A stretch of DNA of 64,000 nucleotides. It comes from Paralichthys olivaceus. Its lineage: Eukaryota; Chordata; Actinopteri; Pleuronectiformes; Paralichthyidae. A program made the translations under genes and the position numbers. This document shows positions 39,188-51,400 of this stretch, in pieces (position 1 is the stretch's first letter; each line of letters begins with the position of its first letter). The stretch spans positions 5,211,001 through 5,275,000 of the forward strand of contig NC_091112.1 in assembly GCF_024713975.1 (NCBI RefSeq), written 5' to 3'. The notes below the pieces were generated by a model, which ran no database searches, had not been told where the DNA came from, and saw nothing but the letters and a program-made list of their open reading frames with translations.

Positions 39188-39455
39188 TCAGAGTTGGATG
39201 AGAAGGTTGATATCGCTCATGTTAATGAAGTAATAATGAACCCACAGTACATACAACAGCTGGTTAGCTTAGCTTAGCACAAAGACTGGAAAAAGGGAGG
39301 TAACTGTTAACTTGGCCCTGTCCACCTAGAAAAATCCAAGTGTTAGCTTCATATCTATTTTACAGTTATGAGAGTGGCACCGACCTTCTCATCAAACTGC
39401 AAGAAACCAAGTATCGCACTTTCCAAAATGTCAAACTATTCATTTTAAAGTAACC
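39188..39455. repeat. palindromic teleost repeat, second copy
   Basis: Carries AGTTGGATGAGAAGGTTGAT, TTAGCTTAGCTTAGCAC, AAAGACTGGAAAAAGGG and, inverted, GAGAGTGGCACCGACCTTCTC and AAAATGTCAAACTATTC. This is the same family as 1928-2288. Confidence 0.6.
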
Positions 39456-39725
39456 CCGTAGACAACAGGATGAACATAAGAACAAAATGAATCTTGAAAA
39501 ACATAAACAAGGATAAAAAATAGGAACGTTTGATTGACAGGAGATCTCTGTGAAGTGTAATCCAAAGTGTGTTAACGTCCTTAAAACTCACAAATGTTTG
39601 TGAGGATACTACAAAATGATTTCCAGACCCGAGTTTCATACAGGTGGAAAGTTTAGAGCTTATAAATCTGCAAACTGTGTACCTCTTTGTGTGCGTGTGT
39701 GTGTGCGTGTGCGCTGGAGTTTTGT

Positions 39726-42700
39726 TCACACCAGCCACTTCTCCATACACGTGTGGAACACAGTCTCGTTTGAGTGCCACAAAGTGTGCACGACGCCGGG
39801 AACAGAACAGATGATCAGATCCCCACGAGCCGCCAGCGTCTTCAGACCAAAAACATCTCTCAAGTACAACTGGAACGAGACGAACAAAACCCACAGTTAG
39901 TTTAGTTCGCAGGCTCCATCGAAGCTTTAAATTGAATATTGTCGGTCTCTGTTTCCAGTGGACTCATGATTGTACAGACTGACCAAAACTTTAAAACTGG
40001 GATGATTTCGAACCATGTTCCACACTTACAGTATATATTATATTAAGAATGTAAGAATCAGTCAGTGTTGTGTACATGTGTGTCTGTTGCATGGTGCACA
40101 CTCACATCTTGCTGCTGCATTTCCACAACGGTCTCATTGTCGTCGTAAAATCCAAACTGACTGTAAAATCCGAGACAGGAGGAAATAATGTGTGAGAATC
40201 ACATGAGAGTCATCAGATCATAAAAAAACAATCTTCCTAATGTGTGAACAGAAAGTGGAAAAAACAGACGACAACCACCAAACTGTTCTGTTTTCCTGTG
40301 GGAACCATGAGTACGGGCAACATTCAGTGAAATCCATTAACCCTGGTTTCTTAAGAGGTATTTAAGCATCATGTTCAATTCAATGCAACCGGCAACTTAA
40401 TTCTATAGAGTAGAAAACAACTTTCATTTTGTCAAAGCGTGAAAATAATGAGCCACTATGTTGATTCTTTACAACTTAATCACATGTGCAGTGTTTTCAC
40501 AGATTACTGGGAAACAGATTGGTCTGTAAGAAAGATCCAAACATGAATTCACAAAGTTAGTCAGGTTTAAAATCAATGAGAGCAAAACAAGTTTGCAGGA
40601 AACTAAACAGGAGAGAGGATGAACTCACCTCGACTGCCAGGGAGTGATGACGCCGTCGTCTGGTCCACCGATCAACACCAGCTTACTGATCTTGAGGAAG
40701 TTTTTCTTCCACTCTGAGATTTAGAAGTGAAACACCGAATAGATAAATGTACTGTTGCTGAAAATTACATGTGTTTGGTTTACTCTCAGGAATAATCTCC
40801 TACTAAACAAATGCGCTGACCTGTTGAATTTGGATTAGTTCTCTCGCTGTTGAGCAGAGCCAAATAATCACTGCTGTTCACATACAGGTCTCTGTGGTGA
40901 GGGTCTGGAGAGGGAGAGATGACAAACAACCAGTACGTCATCCTGTGACTCACAGGGCTTTACAGGCTCACTCAGTCTGTGTGTGAGATGTTCCAGATGG
41001 TCTCACCGTTCCAGTAGTTGCAGATGGATATTCTCTGACCGAACGCAGTGTAGCAGAGGTGGAAGAGGTTGGACTTGACAAACTGAGGGAAGAGGTACTT
41101 TAAGTAGTCTGTGTCTGAAAGGGAAACAAGAGACGAGATCAGGAGCTGGAGAGAAGAACTCAGTCCAGAAACAAGTTGACATGTCGTCACACAGAAAGTC
41201 AAAATCTCTTCAGCTAGTGAAGTTGAACACACCTCCATATTGCCCGGCCTGAGGCGAGGACAGAGAGATGAAGGAGTGGACGTTGTGGTTGGGCAGAGTG
41301 GAGAGGATTCCTCTGCAAACCAGCCCACCTGTAAAAACAAACACAGAATATTTCCCATCGGGCTTTGAGCATGCAAATAGGACACTGCAAAGTCCAAATG
41401 TCACCACGTCATGTACTTCTCTGTTCTATGCGTACGACAATTCAGTGTTTGAATCTAGTGAGTGTATGTTGTCTTTGTTAATCAACTTGTTTTTCCCACT
41501 TTTGATTATATTAAATACATGTAATGTTATTTTACACATTAATGTACCTGAAAATACAGGACTTTTTCACCAGGAAATTCATTTGAAATCCAAACTTCTT
41601 TGAAGAAACAAAGAAATCTCCTTTGTGCAAACATTTTGTTCCCCTGGTTTTTACAAACAGGAACATTTAGAGCTGCTGGCTGGGAATTTCCAACTTCTGA
41701 CGAAAGTAGAAATCATAAAAATGTGTCATAAAAAAACCTTATAACAAAGAAAGACAAAAACAAGAATGAAGTACTTTAGAGTCTTAAGTGTCGTTCTGAG
41801 GTCAGAATAAAGTAATAAATTAAAAACCTGCACGAACACATTCACAGACCTTGAGAGTAGCAAATGAAATGGACGCCGTCTGCTGCGTTTTGCATTATTG
41901 GATAAATAGCTGCCTTGAATCCCTCCACCTGCTTCCACATGGGCTGCAGGCTGGCACTTCTGTCAAACAAGTCGATGATGGTCACATTTGTTCCAGGGTG
42001 AGACTGCAGGAGAGAGCAGGAGTGGAAGTTAATCCTCAGGTAGAATAAAAACACGAGCCTTAGCTTTTAAACACTTTCCCCACTGAGCATTTGTATTTTC
42101 AAAGATCCTCGGGGAACATTTGGCTTCTGGTTAACCAGGATGTGCTTTAAATATCAGTGATTCACAGACGGCAGGAGCGCAAACCAACTGAAGCAGAAAG
42201 AGCGAGGTCTGAATTTGCACTTTTTTTCTTCTTACAACTTTCTAATACAGCGGGGGTGTAAAAACAGGAACTGAAACTAGATTCAGCTTCATTGACCTTG
42301 TCATTGTCCTCGGAATTAAACCTCCTGCAGCGAAACATCACCACCCATTCATCTGAACCAGGCTATTCCCACCCAAACTGAGTTTCAGTGAGTTTCAAAA
42401 GGTGTGGGGGGGACGTGTATGTGTATTAAAGTACGTATCTGTCTCCCACTGTGGACGTTCTCAGATCATTGGTGGTTTTAATTTAGGTTTATACTGCAGA
42501 ACTGCAACAGGTAATGAATTAGTTATATCAACAGGAAAAAGCCTCTGAAATTCTCAGTTTCATCGCATATTTAACTTTTATTTTTTCCTGTTGATGATAG
42601 TTTGGACTCTGAGAAAGCCTGATGGACATTTTTCCAATATTTCTTTCAACATTTTAAAAACAAATCAATGAGTTGAGTCAAGTATCAGCCGATTAGTCAG

Positions 42701-43335
42701 TGACAAAAAAAATACTTGTTGGCTGCGGCTCTACTGGGAAACTTGTGAGTTCCAATAAAAAGATGAACACATTCTGATTTTAACCTATAATAATACAGGA
42801 TCATCTATTTGTGAGTGGAATGTTGTCATTTTAAAACTGCAAAGTAACTGTAGTCTTCAAACACCTGTGGAGTAAAAGTACATCTGCCTCTGCGAAGGCG
42901 AATTAAATGGAAATACTCAAGTAGAGAACCTAAATATTGTACTCGAACAAGGTACTTGAGTAAATGTGCAGGACTGTCTCCATTGCAGACCCATGGCTCC
43001 ACCATCACAGTGGCGAGAACACAGTGTCTCTGAGGTGGTGATGTAAGGCCTGTGTTGTTGTTGTTGTGAGGAGAAACTGGACCATTACACACGTTTCTGC
43101 AACGAACCCCCCACAGGAGAAGCTCGTCTCTCCTCTGCCCACTCACCTCGTTGATGAACCGCTGTAAGTTTTTAAAATCCCCGGAGCTGTCGAACAAACC
43201 GTGGACGATGATCACCGGCTTGTATCCGACCACCGCAGCCCAGAGACACGCACCCAGCAGCGGGTACAGGAGCCCGGCCGCCCCGCTGCTGCTTCTCCTC
43301 CTCCGGCTCGACATGACTGAGTGTGAGCCCCTCAT
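39726..43335 (-). CDS. ppt2: palmitoyl-protein thioesterase 2 (lysosomal)
   Basis: Eight exons in transcript order: 43335..43147, 42003..41850, 41328..41233, 41114..41007, 40904..40821, 40713..40629, 40160..40106 and 39869..39726, giving 304 residues (human 302). An N-terminal basic stretch and hydrophobic segment ([16 protein letters not shown]) form a signal peptide for lysosomal routing. Alpha/beta-hydrolase signatures: [22 protein letters not shown] (nucleophile Ser113), [14 protein letters not shown] (Asp230) and [12 protein letters not shown] (His285). These match the human triad positions with an offset of two, so the enzyme looks intact. It hydrolyses acyl-CoA-type thioesters. NSS, NST and NET are possible glycosylation sites. 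A second ATG seven codons in (MSSRRRR) could also start it. Human PPT2 lies in MHC class III. Confidence 0.96.
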
Positions 43336-44250
43336 TTAGACTCAAAGTGATGATTTAAAAAATAAATAAAATTTAAAAAAAAAACCCGTCAAGGTTTAGG
43401 AAATAAAAAATAGAATAGGTGTTAAAATAAAATTAAAAAACATGAAATCCTGATGTTTGGCTAATGTTGTGCTAACATCTTCAGGTTGTTTCTCCAGCTG
43501 CAGAACTCATGAACTCTCACACACAAACACACACTCACACACACACACTCACTGTGAACAGTTTAATATTTAATCTGAGCTCTTCACGCGCAGCTCATCT
43601 GCTCCTGCTGCCTTTTTGTTTGTTCCGGTTTCTCACGACATGACGTCACATCCTGCCCAGGCTCGTCCAGTCGGCGTGGAGAGCGAACCTCCTCGTTTCC
43701 ATTTCTCAAAGATTTAAATATTAAATATTTGATTCTTCTCTTTGGTGTTTTATCATCAATTTTAAATCAATTCAATGTCTTCGTTAATGTTTCAGTGATA
43801 AATGTGTGGATGAGCAGAAAAAGGAAAATATAAATATGTTTTATCTTTAACACAGTAGTTTTTTTGGTAGTAAATTATTATTATTTTTATTTGTATGTAT
43901 ATTGTATGTAAAGCTCTTGTATGAGAGGTGGTATACACCTAAAGTTCATTATTCTTATTTTTACATTCATTATATATATTTATCAGCCATTTTATTATTG
44001 TTATGTTGAACAATATATAAATCTGATTTCTAAATCTAATGACATATGAACATGTGGTGTCTGGGGCCTGAGGAAGTTGTCCGTTTCCTCTGGTTCTGCT
44101 GTAGTGAACGACAGTGACTTGTGGTTTTTCTGAATGGCTGACATAGCTCTGATTTTCATTGTGAATAAAAAGTCAACACAAAACACACACAACTCTAATA
44201 TCACACACATACACAACAGGGTTTCAATGAGGATCAATGTGATAAAAGGC
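43336..44250. other. intergenic sequence between ppt2 and crat
   Basis: Holds the ppt2 5' UTR and promoter (about 43336-43700) and AT-rich sequence. No gene was recognised. Confidence 0.5.
43641..43648 (-). promoter_or_regulatory. ppt2: CRE/ATF-type palindrome in the ppt2 promoter
   Basis: The perfect palindrome TGACGTCA lies about 300 bp upstream of the ppt2 start codon, in a locally CG-richer stretch without a TATA box. Binding is inferred from the motif only. Confidence 0.5.
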
Positions 44251-44256
44251 TTTATT
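44251..44256 (-). terminator. distal polyadenylation signal of crat
   Basis: TTTATT on the plus strand (AATAAA on the minus strand), about 545 nt past the stop codon. Confidence 0.4.
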
Positions 44257-44736
44257 AACCAGTCGTGCAGCCTCGTCACATACAACATACAGTAAATACA
44301 GTTTCTCTGTACCGTCACCGACAACAACCTGCTTTCTGACTTTTGGTCCTTTTCAAGAAAACTTGTTGATCCAACAAAATCATGGGGATTATTAATATTA
44401 TTATCGCTGACGGCAGCGCAGCACATTTAGTCTCTGTAGAGGGAACTAGAAAGTATACGGGTCATTACATGACTCGGAAAAAGGAGTGCGGTAAGTTTCT
44501 ACAAACACTTTGGCTTGATCTGATTAATGCTGGAGTGTCGGGTTGGCTTTACTTTTGCTTTGGATTCATCCACTGTAGCAAATATATAATGCTCCTTGCT
44601 TGTTGCGCTCTTGCTAGAAAAAATATCTACTGTTTCATCAAAAGCTTAAAAAAAAGCACCTAAGTCTGATTTCAGTGGAGTTCACAAGAAAACATCCATG
44701 TCAAGCGTCACCCAGAACTGAAGGGATATAAAGAGG

Positions 44737-44742
44737 TTTATT
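44737..44742 (-). terminator. proximal polyadenylation signal of crat
   Basis: TTTATT on the plus strand (AATAAA on the minus strand), 58 nt past the crat stop codon. Confidence 0.55.
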
Positions 44743-44799
44743 TCCAGGTGTAGGCGAGTGGGTTGATCCTGTTGGACATGTTGTGTGGATGGAGCAGCT

Positions 44800-47700
44800 C
44801 TACACAGTAGGCTGCAGCAGCTCCTGTAGCTGACACAACGTGTCCTTCAGCGTGAGCGCTAACGTTTCAGCGTGCGTCTCCTCGCAGCAGTTGAAGGCCG
44901 TGATGGAGAAGTGGACGTGGTCTTCCTGAGGGTTGTAACAAATCGCGTAACCGTCGGGAACAAGGGGCCCGAAACACATCACGCTGTCAGTGTTCGCAGG
45001 CACCTGAAGGGACACGAGAGGAGAATGTGACTGTTAAACCTGCACAGGTGTGACGGTGAAACCCAGAGTGAGGGTGGAGCGGTTAATGAACTTCTGTTTA
45101 TCGGACAAACACAGGAACACACCTGCCCTGTTCGTAGTTTCCAGTGCGTCGCCAGCCCGTACGCCGTGTCCATGAAGATCTTGGGGATGGTCAGTCCTTT
45201 CTCGATAGACTGCAGCTTGAGCCCCAGCAGGTGTCGGTCGATGCCGAGTCCGTTAAGAGTCTGAACAGAGCAGTGGAAACAATAAGCGTCGTTCATGTTT
45301 GTACACAGTCTCTGGTCTGAGCTTGTTCACTCAGTATTTACCAGATTGGTCAGAGCGGTGTAGGCCTCAACAGCTTCTCTGAACAGTTGTAGTTTCGCTT
45401 CCCGCTGCAACACAAAAATAAAACACGATCACAAACCTCAGTCACGTTTCCCTCCTGTTAAATCACCTGACTGTCAGAACTGTTTGTCTCACCGACACAG
45501 TTGGATCGTCGAAGGCCAGAATGAACTTCAGCGTCTGGTTCGTTGGCGAGCGAATAAATTCCGTCCTTCCTCCTCGAAACATCCGCTGAGATGCGATGTC
45601 ACAGGCCGGACACACCTCGTTGTGAACTCTTAAAAAATAAAAAAAGAGTGCAACATAAAAACTGCCTCTTTGTCAAGTCAACAACACACCTGACAAGGAT
45701 CTACATCTTTCGATAATCTCTGACCTGTAGTAGGCAAGCTGCAGGGCCACCTGGATGAAGGAGTTCGGACTCAGGTTGTGCTTCTTGGGAAGCTCCTTAC
45801 CGAACCTCTTGAAGTTGAACACGTTGACGTCGAGGTCGTTGATCAATCTGCAGGAAATTTGAAACATTTGAAACATTATCCTAAACTCACTGGCTCTCTC
45901 TAGAACGTCTGGTCAAAGCTCAAGGTCGTGGTCGTGTGATAACAGAAGCTGATGGACTCCTCCATTAACCTCTAAAACCTTCAAAATATAAAATCACATT
46001 TGTACAACCTGACATCTTGTGAACTCGGTGGAACAAGTTCTTTATTTTACTCAAGGTCACGTTAACGCAGAGGAGATAAATGTGTTTACCCTCCTGTGGC
46101 TTTTCTTTCAGTTCACTTCAGCTTTGTCAGGTTTGAAGAGCAAACATCCAGCTCACCCTGAGCAGCGAGTTTTCTTTACGTTTAAACACTCGCTCCACCC
46201 TGAGCGGGGAGACGAAGAGCTTACATGTCGAGGTTCTGCTTGGCGTGCTCGATGTCCCTCTTGATTTCCCGGTCGATGTGAAAGTAAAGCTTCTTAGGCA
46301 TCGGCAGAGGGACCAGCGGCGCTCTCTTCGGGTCTGGTTTCTCACTGCAGACAAGAAAAACACGTCCAAACCCAACCCACCACAAAACATGAGGAAACAA
46401 CAACCTGGCTCTGAATGAACCCGTCTGTCTCACCAGTACTGCAGGATGTGATCCAGCAGCGTCGCGATGGGCGGACCCTCAGCTGTGGCCTGTTCGTACA
46501 GCAGACCCCACGATCCGTCCTCGCCCACCACGAACTGTCCATACAAACAGACCGGAGTTACTCCGACTGCCAAACTTCTACGTAACCTGACATTTCCTCG
46601 TCAAACTGCTCACCTGCAGCGTTTTGTCGAACCAGCGGTTTCCACTGTTGGAGAACGTCCCGCCTCCGTGCAGGATCTGAGCTGCTTTGCGGCTGGCGTA
46701 CCTGTCAGTCAAAGTTGGAACAAACGGGAACAAAATACAGATGGCACGATGATATCTGAACACACAGACACTATTCTCTCCACCCTCCACAATCTACACT
46801 CTGGTATTTCTGTGTTTGCTGTACGTTGTGTAATCCTGTGTGTCTGTGTGTGTGTACATACTTCTCATCTGATATCCTCATCACCGGAGAGTCCAGACAC
46901 AAAGAGAAAAGTCCCGTCTCTATCATCCGCACTGACTCTTTGTTCAGTTTATCTGAGGCAAACACAGACGATAGAAACACACGTCTGACGTAACAGTTTC
47001 CCTTTTTTCATAACAGTGATCGATGAATCTGCTTTCTTTTTTTTCTGGTGAAGTATTGCAGAGAATCTGGGGACAAAATTCCCAGATTTGATGGGAGTGT
47101 ATTCTGTCGTGGTGTCTACCTCTCAGCAGGCGGTTGTAGGCCTGTCCCCAGGTGTGGCGGTGCTCGCTGGTCAGGATGCCCATCGGCTCCTTGTCCGTCT
47201 TCCAGGACTGAGACCGGATCCTCAGCAGCTGGCTGTGGATCTGACTCTCCGTCAGTCGAGAGCCGTCACTGTTGTAAACCTCCAGCTGGAAGAACTAGGG
47301 ACAGAAAGACATCAGGAGACAATCAACAACTCTGTGTTTCCAAAATACACACAAAGAAACCTGAAATGACCACGAGAAGAAAGTCTGGGACAGGTCACAT
47401 AATCTTATGAGGACAAGAGAAGTTAATAAATCTCCAGCAGGATTATCTTAATTTAAGGGGACTGAGATCAGAATTTTTTCTCAAAATCTCCGATCCCACT
47501 GGACGACCTGCTGCCAAACCTCTGTCCAATCACAGAGCTCCTGGTGAGGCCATGTGACTGGTGCTTACAAGGTGTGACAGCACAAGACCCGACACGACTG
47601 CTGAGTCGTAGAACTTGAAACAGGCTGATAAATGATGCTGAGTCGGCAATAACAGAACAAAAGAGAGAAAGTGAATCTGGCTGCTGGCTCGTCCCACCTG

Positions 47701-50320
47701 GTAGTTCCTGACGACCGTGATGTGCGTGGGGAAGCGGCGCGAGCGGCCATAGTGGGCGATGTGGTCGTGTTTGGGACCAGGGATCCTGCAGGAGGAGAAG
47801 AGGAGCGGGTACAGCTCCATGCACAGAGGCTTCCCTCGCATGTACTCCACTGGCAGCTGGCCGCTGACAGAGAGAAGTTTAATAGTTATTACTCTGCACT
47901 GGGCGTGTGTAAAAAACCTTTGTGGGAATATTACTTAGGAGGATTTCTGCAAAAACCTTGATCTTAAAATATTGTGGGTTCTGTGACATTTATTTTTGGG
48001 ATGGTAAAAAAAATGGCCCTAAAAATAACAACATTAGGACCTTTGAATTTGTTGAGGTTGAAAACGTTACACATCACCGGGTGTATTTACCGCTCTCTGC
48101 CTTCGCAGGGCAGCAGACTGTTACAGACTGTTAAACACCATTTGATGATGATACTGACACTGAAATCTGTGTGCAGCTTAAATTTCACTCATCGGGTCAA
48201 AGAGTTTTCATGACAAGTTGTGTTCCAGCGGCGAGCAGCTGTAGACTCAGCAACGATACAGTTACTGACAGTGTGTGCAAATAAATTTAGACAGAGATAA
48301 ACTCAATACAGCAGAGAAATACGAGGCCATGCCAGTCGGGGTGAAGTTGAAAGACTTAAATAGAAGCCAGGCGGGCGACAGAGATTTAACAAAATAAATA
48401 TAGAGATATTATTTGATTTATTTATAAAACTTACGTTTTGAGTTTGGCCTTGAAGTCCAGAACTGCGGCTATAAGTTTGGATGCAAACCTACGGAGATAA
48501 ACATGAGGTCAGTTTTCTATTATCTCATTCAGTAAAATGTGCAAAAGGTTTCAAATAAATCATTTAGAAATCATTAATAAATAAGTAAACAGGATTAAAA
48601 AAAGGTTTTTATGTTTCTTCAGGTGGAAATTTGCAAGAATTAACCAAAGAACCAAATTTTAAACTCGACATAATGAAGTTTAAAGGTTGATTATTCTGCA
48701 CACAGAGGGACAGATAGACGTGACGCAGCCTCTTTATGGGAACAGCTATAAACAAAATAAACAGGTGTTTGTATCATAGCAACACAGGCCGAGAACCTTG
48801 ACTGCAAACACAGCAACGACCCTGTAACACAACACTTAAGTGAACTTGTTTTAATCTGCTCTCACTGTTCAAAACAAATATAACTGAAGTGGCTAATCAA
48901 TTGATTTATTGGAAATATATGTATCTGACTATTAACAAACTCTTAAATCATTGAAACAAAGCAGATTTTAAAATATTTAATGTACTAACAGAATGAGCTG
49001 CTTTCCAAATCAAGGTTTATACAATATACACAAAGAAAATGAACTATCCAGTCAAAATGTCTCGGTCTAGTATTCAGTTTTCTCAGTAGGAACATGGTCT
49101 CTCTGTGTTGAAACAATCTTTAAACAGATTTAAATTGTGTCTTCTCTGCTGTGTCATTGTCAGTATTTGCTGACTCACACTAGCTGGCTCCTCCAGTCGT
49201 TATAATCTCTCCTGGGCAGAGAGATAGCCGGGTTTGAGTGCACGGGCAGAGGCTGTCTGCTCTCCAGGTACGCCCACTGCACCCACCAGTCTGAGATCTG
49301 CAGAGAGGACAGATATATCTTTTCCGAGGAAAATGTGTTTTCAGATTATCTGTCCTAATTTTCTTGCACCGTCACTTTGGGGGTTGGGGGCTGAAAGGGG
49401 GGGGTTATAGTAAATATCTAAATAATATCACAGCCTCCGACACACCACAGCAGCTGTATCAACATTTGAAAACACTCCCACATCCATCGCCAACACGTGT
49501 CCCGCTTCCCACACTGACGCAGGACAAAACAAACCCAGTTCTTGTGTCTCGCTCTCCTCTCCAGCCCCTCCTGCAGCTGAGCGCCCAGGCCACCCGGCCG
49601 GCCGAACTCCTGCACCATCCTGCGGGTGTGGCTCAGCTCCTCGGGGGGCAGCAGGGGCTCCAGGGCCCTCAGGTACCCCTGCAAGGTGTGGGCCAGCGGG
49701 GGCACCGGCTGGGGGGGCACGGAGGAGGAGTAACACAGCTCCTGCCTCAGTGAAACCTGGAATGAGGGGAAGAAGATTAAAGGCTGGACGATATGGCAAA
49801 AAACATTGAGATGAAAATGTACATATCATGCATTAGGGTGTAAACTGTATTTGTGCATTAGTATGTGGAGATAATAAAATAAGACCAATCCATATGCATA
49901 GATAGATAGAGAGATAGATAGAAATGGGTATAAATCACCCATAGTATGAAAACTTTAATTATTTGTAAAGTTTTATTTCTCAGTCCTGCAGAAGTTTACA
50001 TGTTTTCTGCAGGTACACTCATGTTGCACAGTGAAAACCCATCTAAAGTGTACTGACAGAACAGTAAGTGTGTGTATCAGCACAGTGCATTGACAGAGTG
50101 TGGGCAAATGCCAGTGACAGGCAGGGCACTCCCAGGGCGGACCACGGGGAGGAAGTGCACGAACACGAATAGCTGCGTCCTCTGAGCTTCACGGGCCTGC
50201 AGCTGCGACACTAACACTGTTCGTGAGGAAGCGAGGTGTCAACAAGTCGAGCAGCTGAAAACAACTCACCCGGGACAGCCATGCTCTGCAGGATCCGGGC
50301 TGGATCCTCGTGAAAATCAT
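44800..50320 (-). CDS. crat: carnitine O-acetyltransferase-like protein, catalytic His replaced
   Basis: Fifteen coding exons in transcript order: 50320..50270, 49756..49535, 49297..49179, 48488..48435, 47863..47698, 47294..47120, 46952..46862, 46701..46614, 46534..46434, 46344..46225, 45847..45725, 45628..45493, 45404..45342, 45260..45123 and 45003..44800; phases agree throughout and give 616 residues (human CRAT 626). The family makes acetyl-carnitine from acetyl-CoA. Shared motifs: EGLERRARHKNW, VEYMRGKPLCM, ILTSEHRHTW, HGGGTFSNSGNRWFDKTLQF, PLPMPKKLYF, LQLAYYR, DRHLLGLKLQ and FGPLVPDGYAICYNP. The catalytic histidine of YEHAAAEGPP is glutamine (YEQATAEGPP, Gln337), and SCGL is SWGL. The human Ser-x-Ser motif reads SPT. 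The N-terminus, rich in Arg and Ser and lacking acids, suggests mitochondrial import; the C-terminus lacks the AKL peroxisome signal. The third-exon donor is standard, but the second is a weak GTTTGT. A second fish paralogue probably exists elsewhere. Confidence 0.93.
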
Positions 50321-51400
50321 GTTTGCTTAGATCACTCGTCCTGTGCACAGTTTCCTCCGGGTCTGATCGTCTAGGAGAAGCTCAGCCCTCCTCCTCATAC
50401 TTCTCCTGATCCTCGGTGGCTCCGGATGAGAGTCCTCGGTGTTTTGTTTTGTTTTTTAGATCCTGGTTTGAAAAGACATGTGCACGAAGCAGAGAAGGAG
50501 GAACTCCCCCTTGTTTCTTCCTCCAAGCTGCGAACATGCAGAGATTCACGTAGCGAGCGGAGCTGCAGTGAAGGAGGATACAAGCCTCCACACGTGTTGA
50601 CGTAAAAATATTTCCGTAAACAGCTACGTGACTCCCAACTTTGCCTGCAGTACCGCGTGTGGCCGCAGAGGGGCGCTGTTTCACCTCAGGATGCTGCAGT
50701 GTGACCCCCCCCCCCTTCTGACAAAGTCTGGTACATATACTGCAGGTACTTGTGAAATACTACTACTATTCTGTGAAGGTTGTAGTGGAAGAAAACAACA
50801 GTAGAGGGAACAAAGGTTTAAAAACTGGCTTCAGCAAAAATGGGCTTTTTAGGCAAATTTACTCAAATATTCACTCGTGCAAACCTTGAGAAATGCTGAT
50901 GCCAAGATATAGAGAGAATGGTTCCTTGAGTTTTAAAAGCTACAGACAAAAAGCTGGAATGTGTTGAACTGAGAAGTGTTTGTATTTTAATGCAAAAACA
51001 ACAGCACACAAAGAATTCTCATCACATTTCTGAATCTAAATAATCGTTATCATGGAAATAATGATTGGTCAATGACTGACCTTGTTTGATACAGTAAGGG
51101 ACAGTGGATGATATTTTATCAAACTAAAGATTCACACATTACCGGGTCTAGAACTTTAAAAGTCAAGTAGCCCAGAAAGCTCATTTCTTCCTGTTACTTA
51201 TAAAATACTTATAATTTACCAGTTTGAAGTCACTTAGCAGAGGAGGAACAGGCCTATAACTTATTATTATATTATATTATAAGAGTTTTGTCAGGTGTAA
51301 TCTGCTCATTTTTAAATCAATATATCAATGTGTGTGATAACATGTTTGTGTATATCTGTTTTATATGATATCAACAAATGAAAGAAAACAGAAAAACCTT
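50321..51400. other. crat promoter side and intergenic sequence
   Basis: The first 350 bp upstream of crat contain pyrimidine-rich, modestly CG-rich sequence suited to a TATA-less promoter, and a short C run at about 50707. The rest is AT-rich with no recognised gene. Confidence 0.45.

Larger units (their letters stand above)
37857..39725 (-). other. putative 3' UTR of ppt2
   Basis: No other gene is seen between the ppt2 stop codon and the AATAAA at 37856. The stretch includes two repeat copies (about 38764-39054 and 39188-39455) and a 12-nt A run at about 38585, read as T on the transcript strand. Confidence 0.4.

Noticed and set aside
46019-46264. Plus-strand frame overlapping crat intron and exon 10
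   Set aside because: It is antisense to a well-supported crat exon and has no family resemblance.
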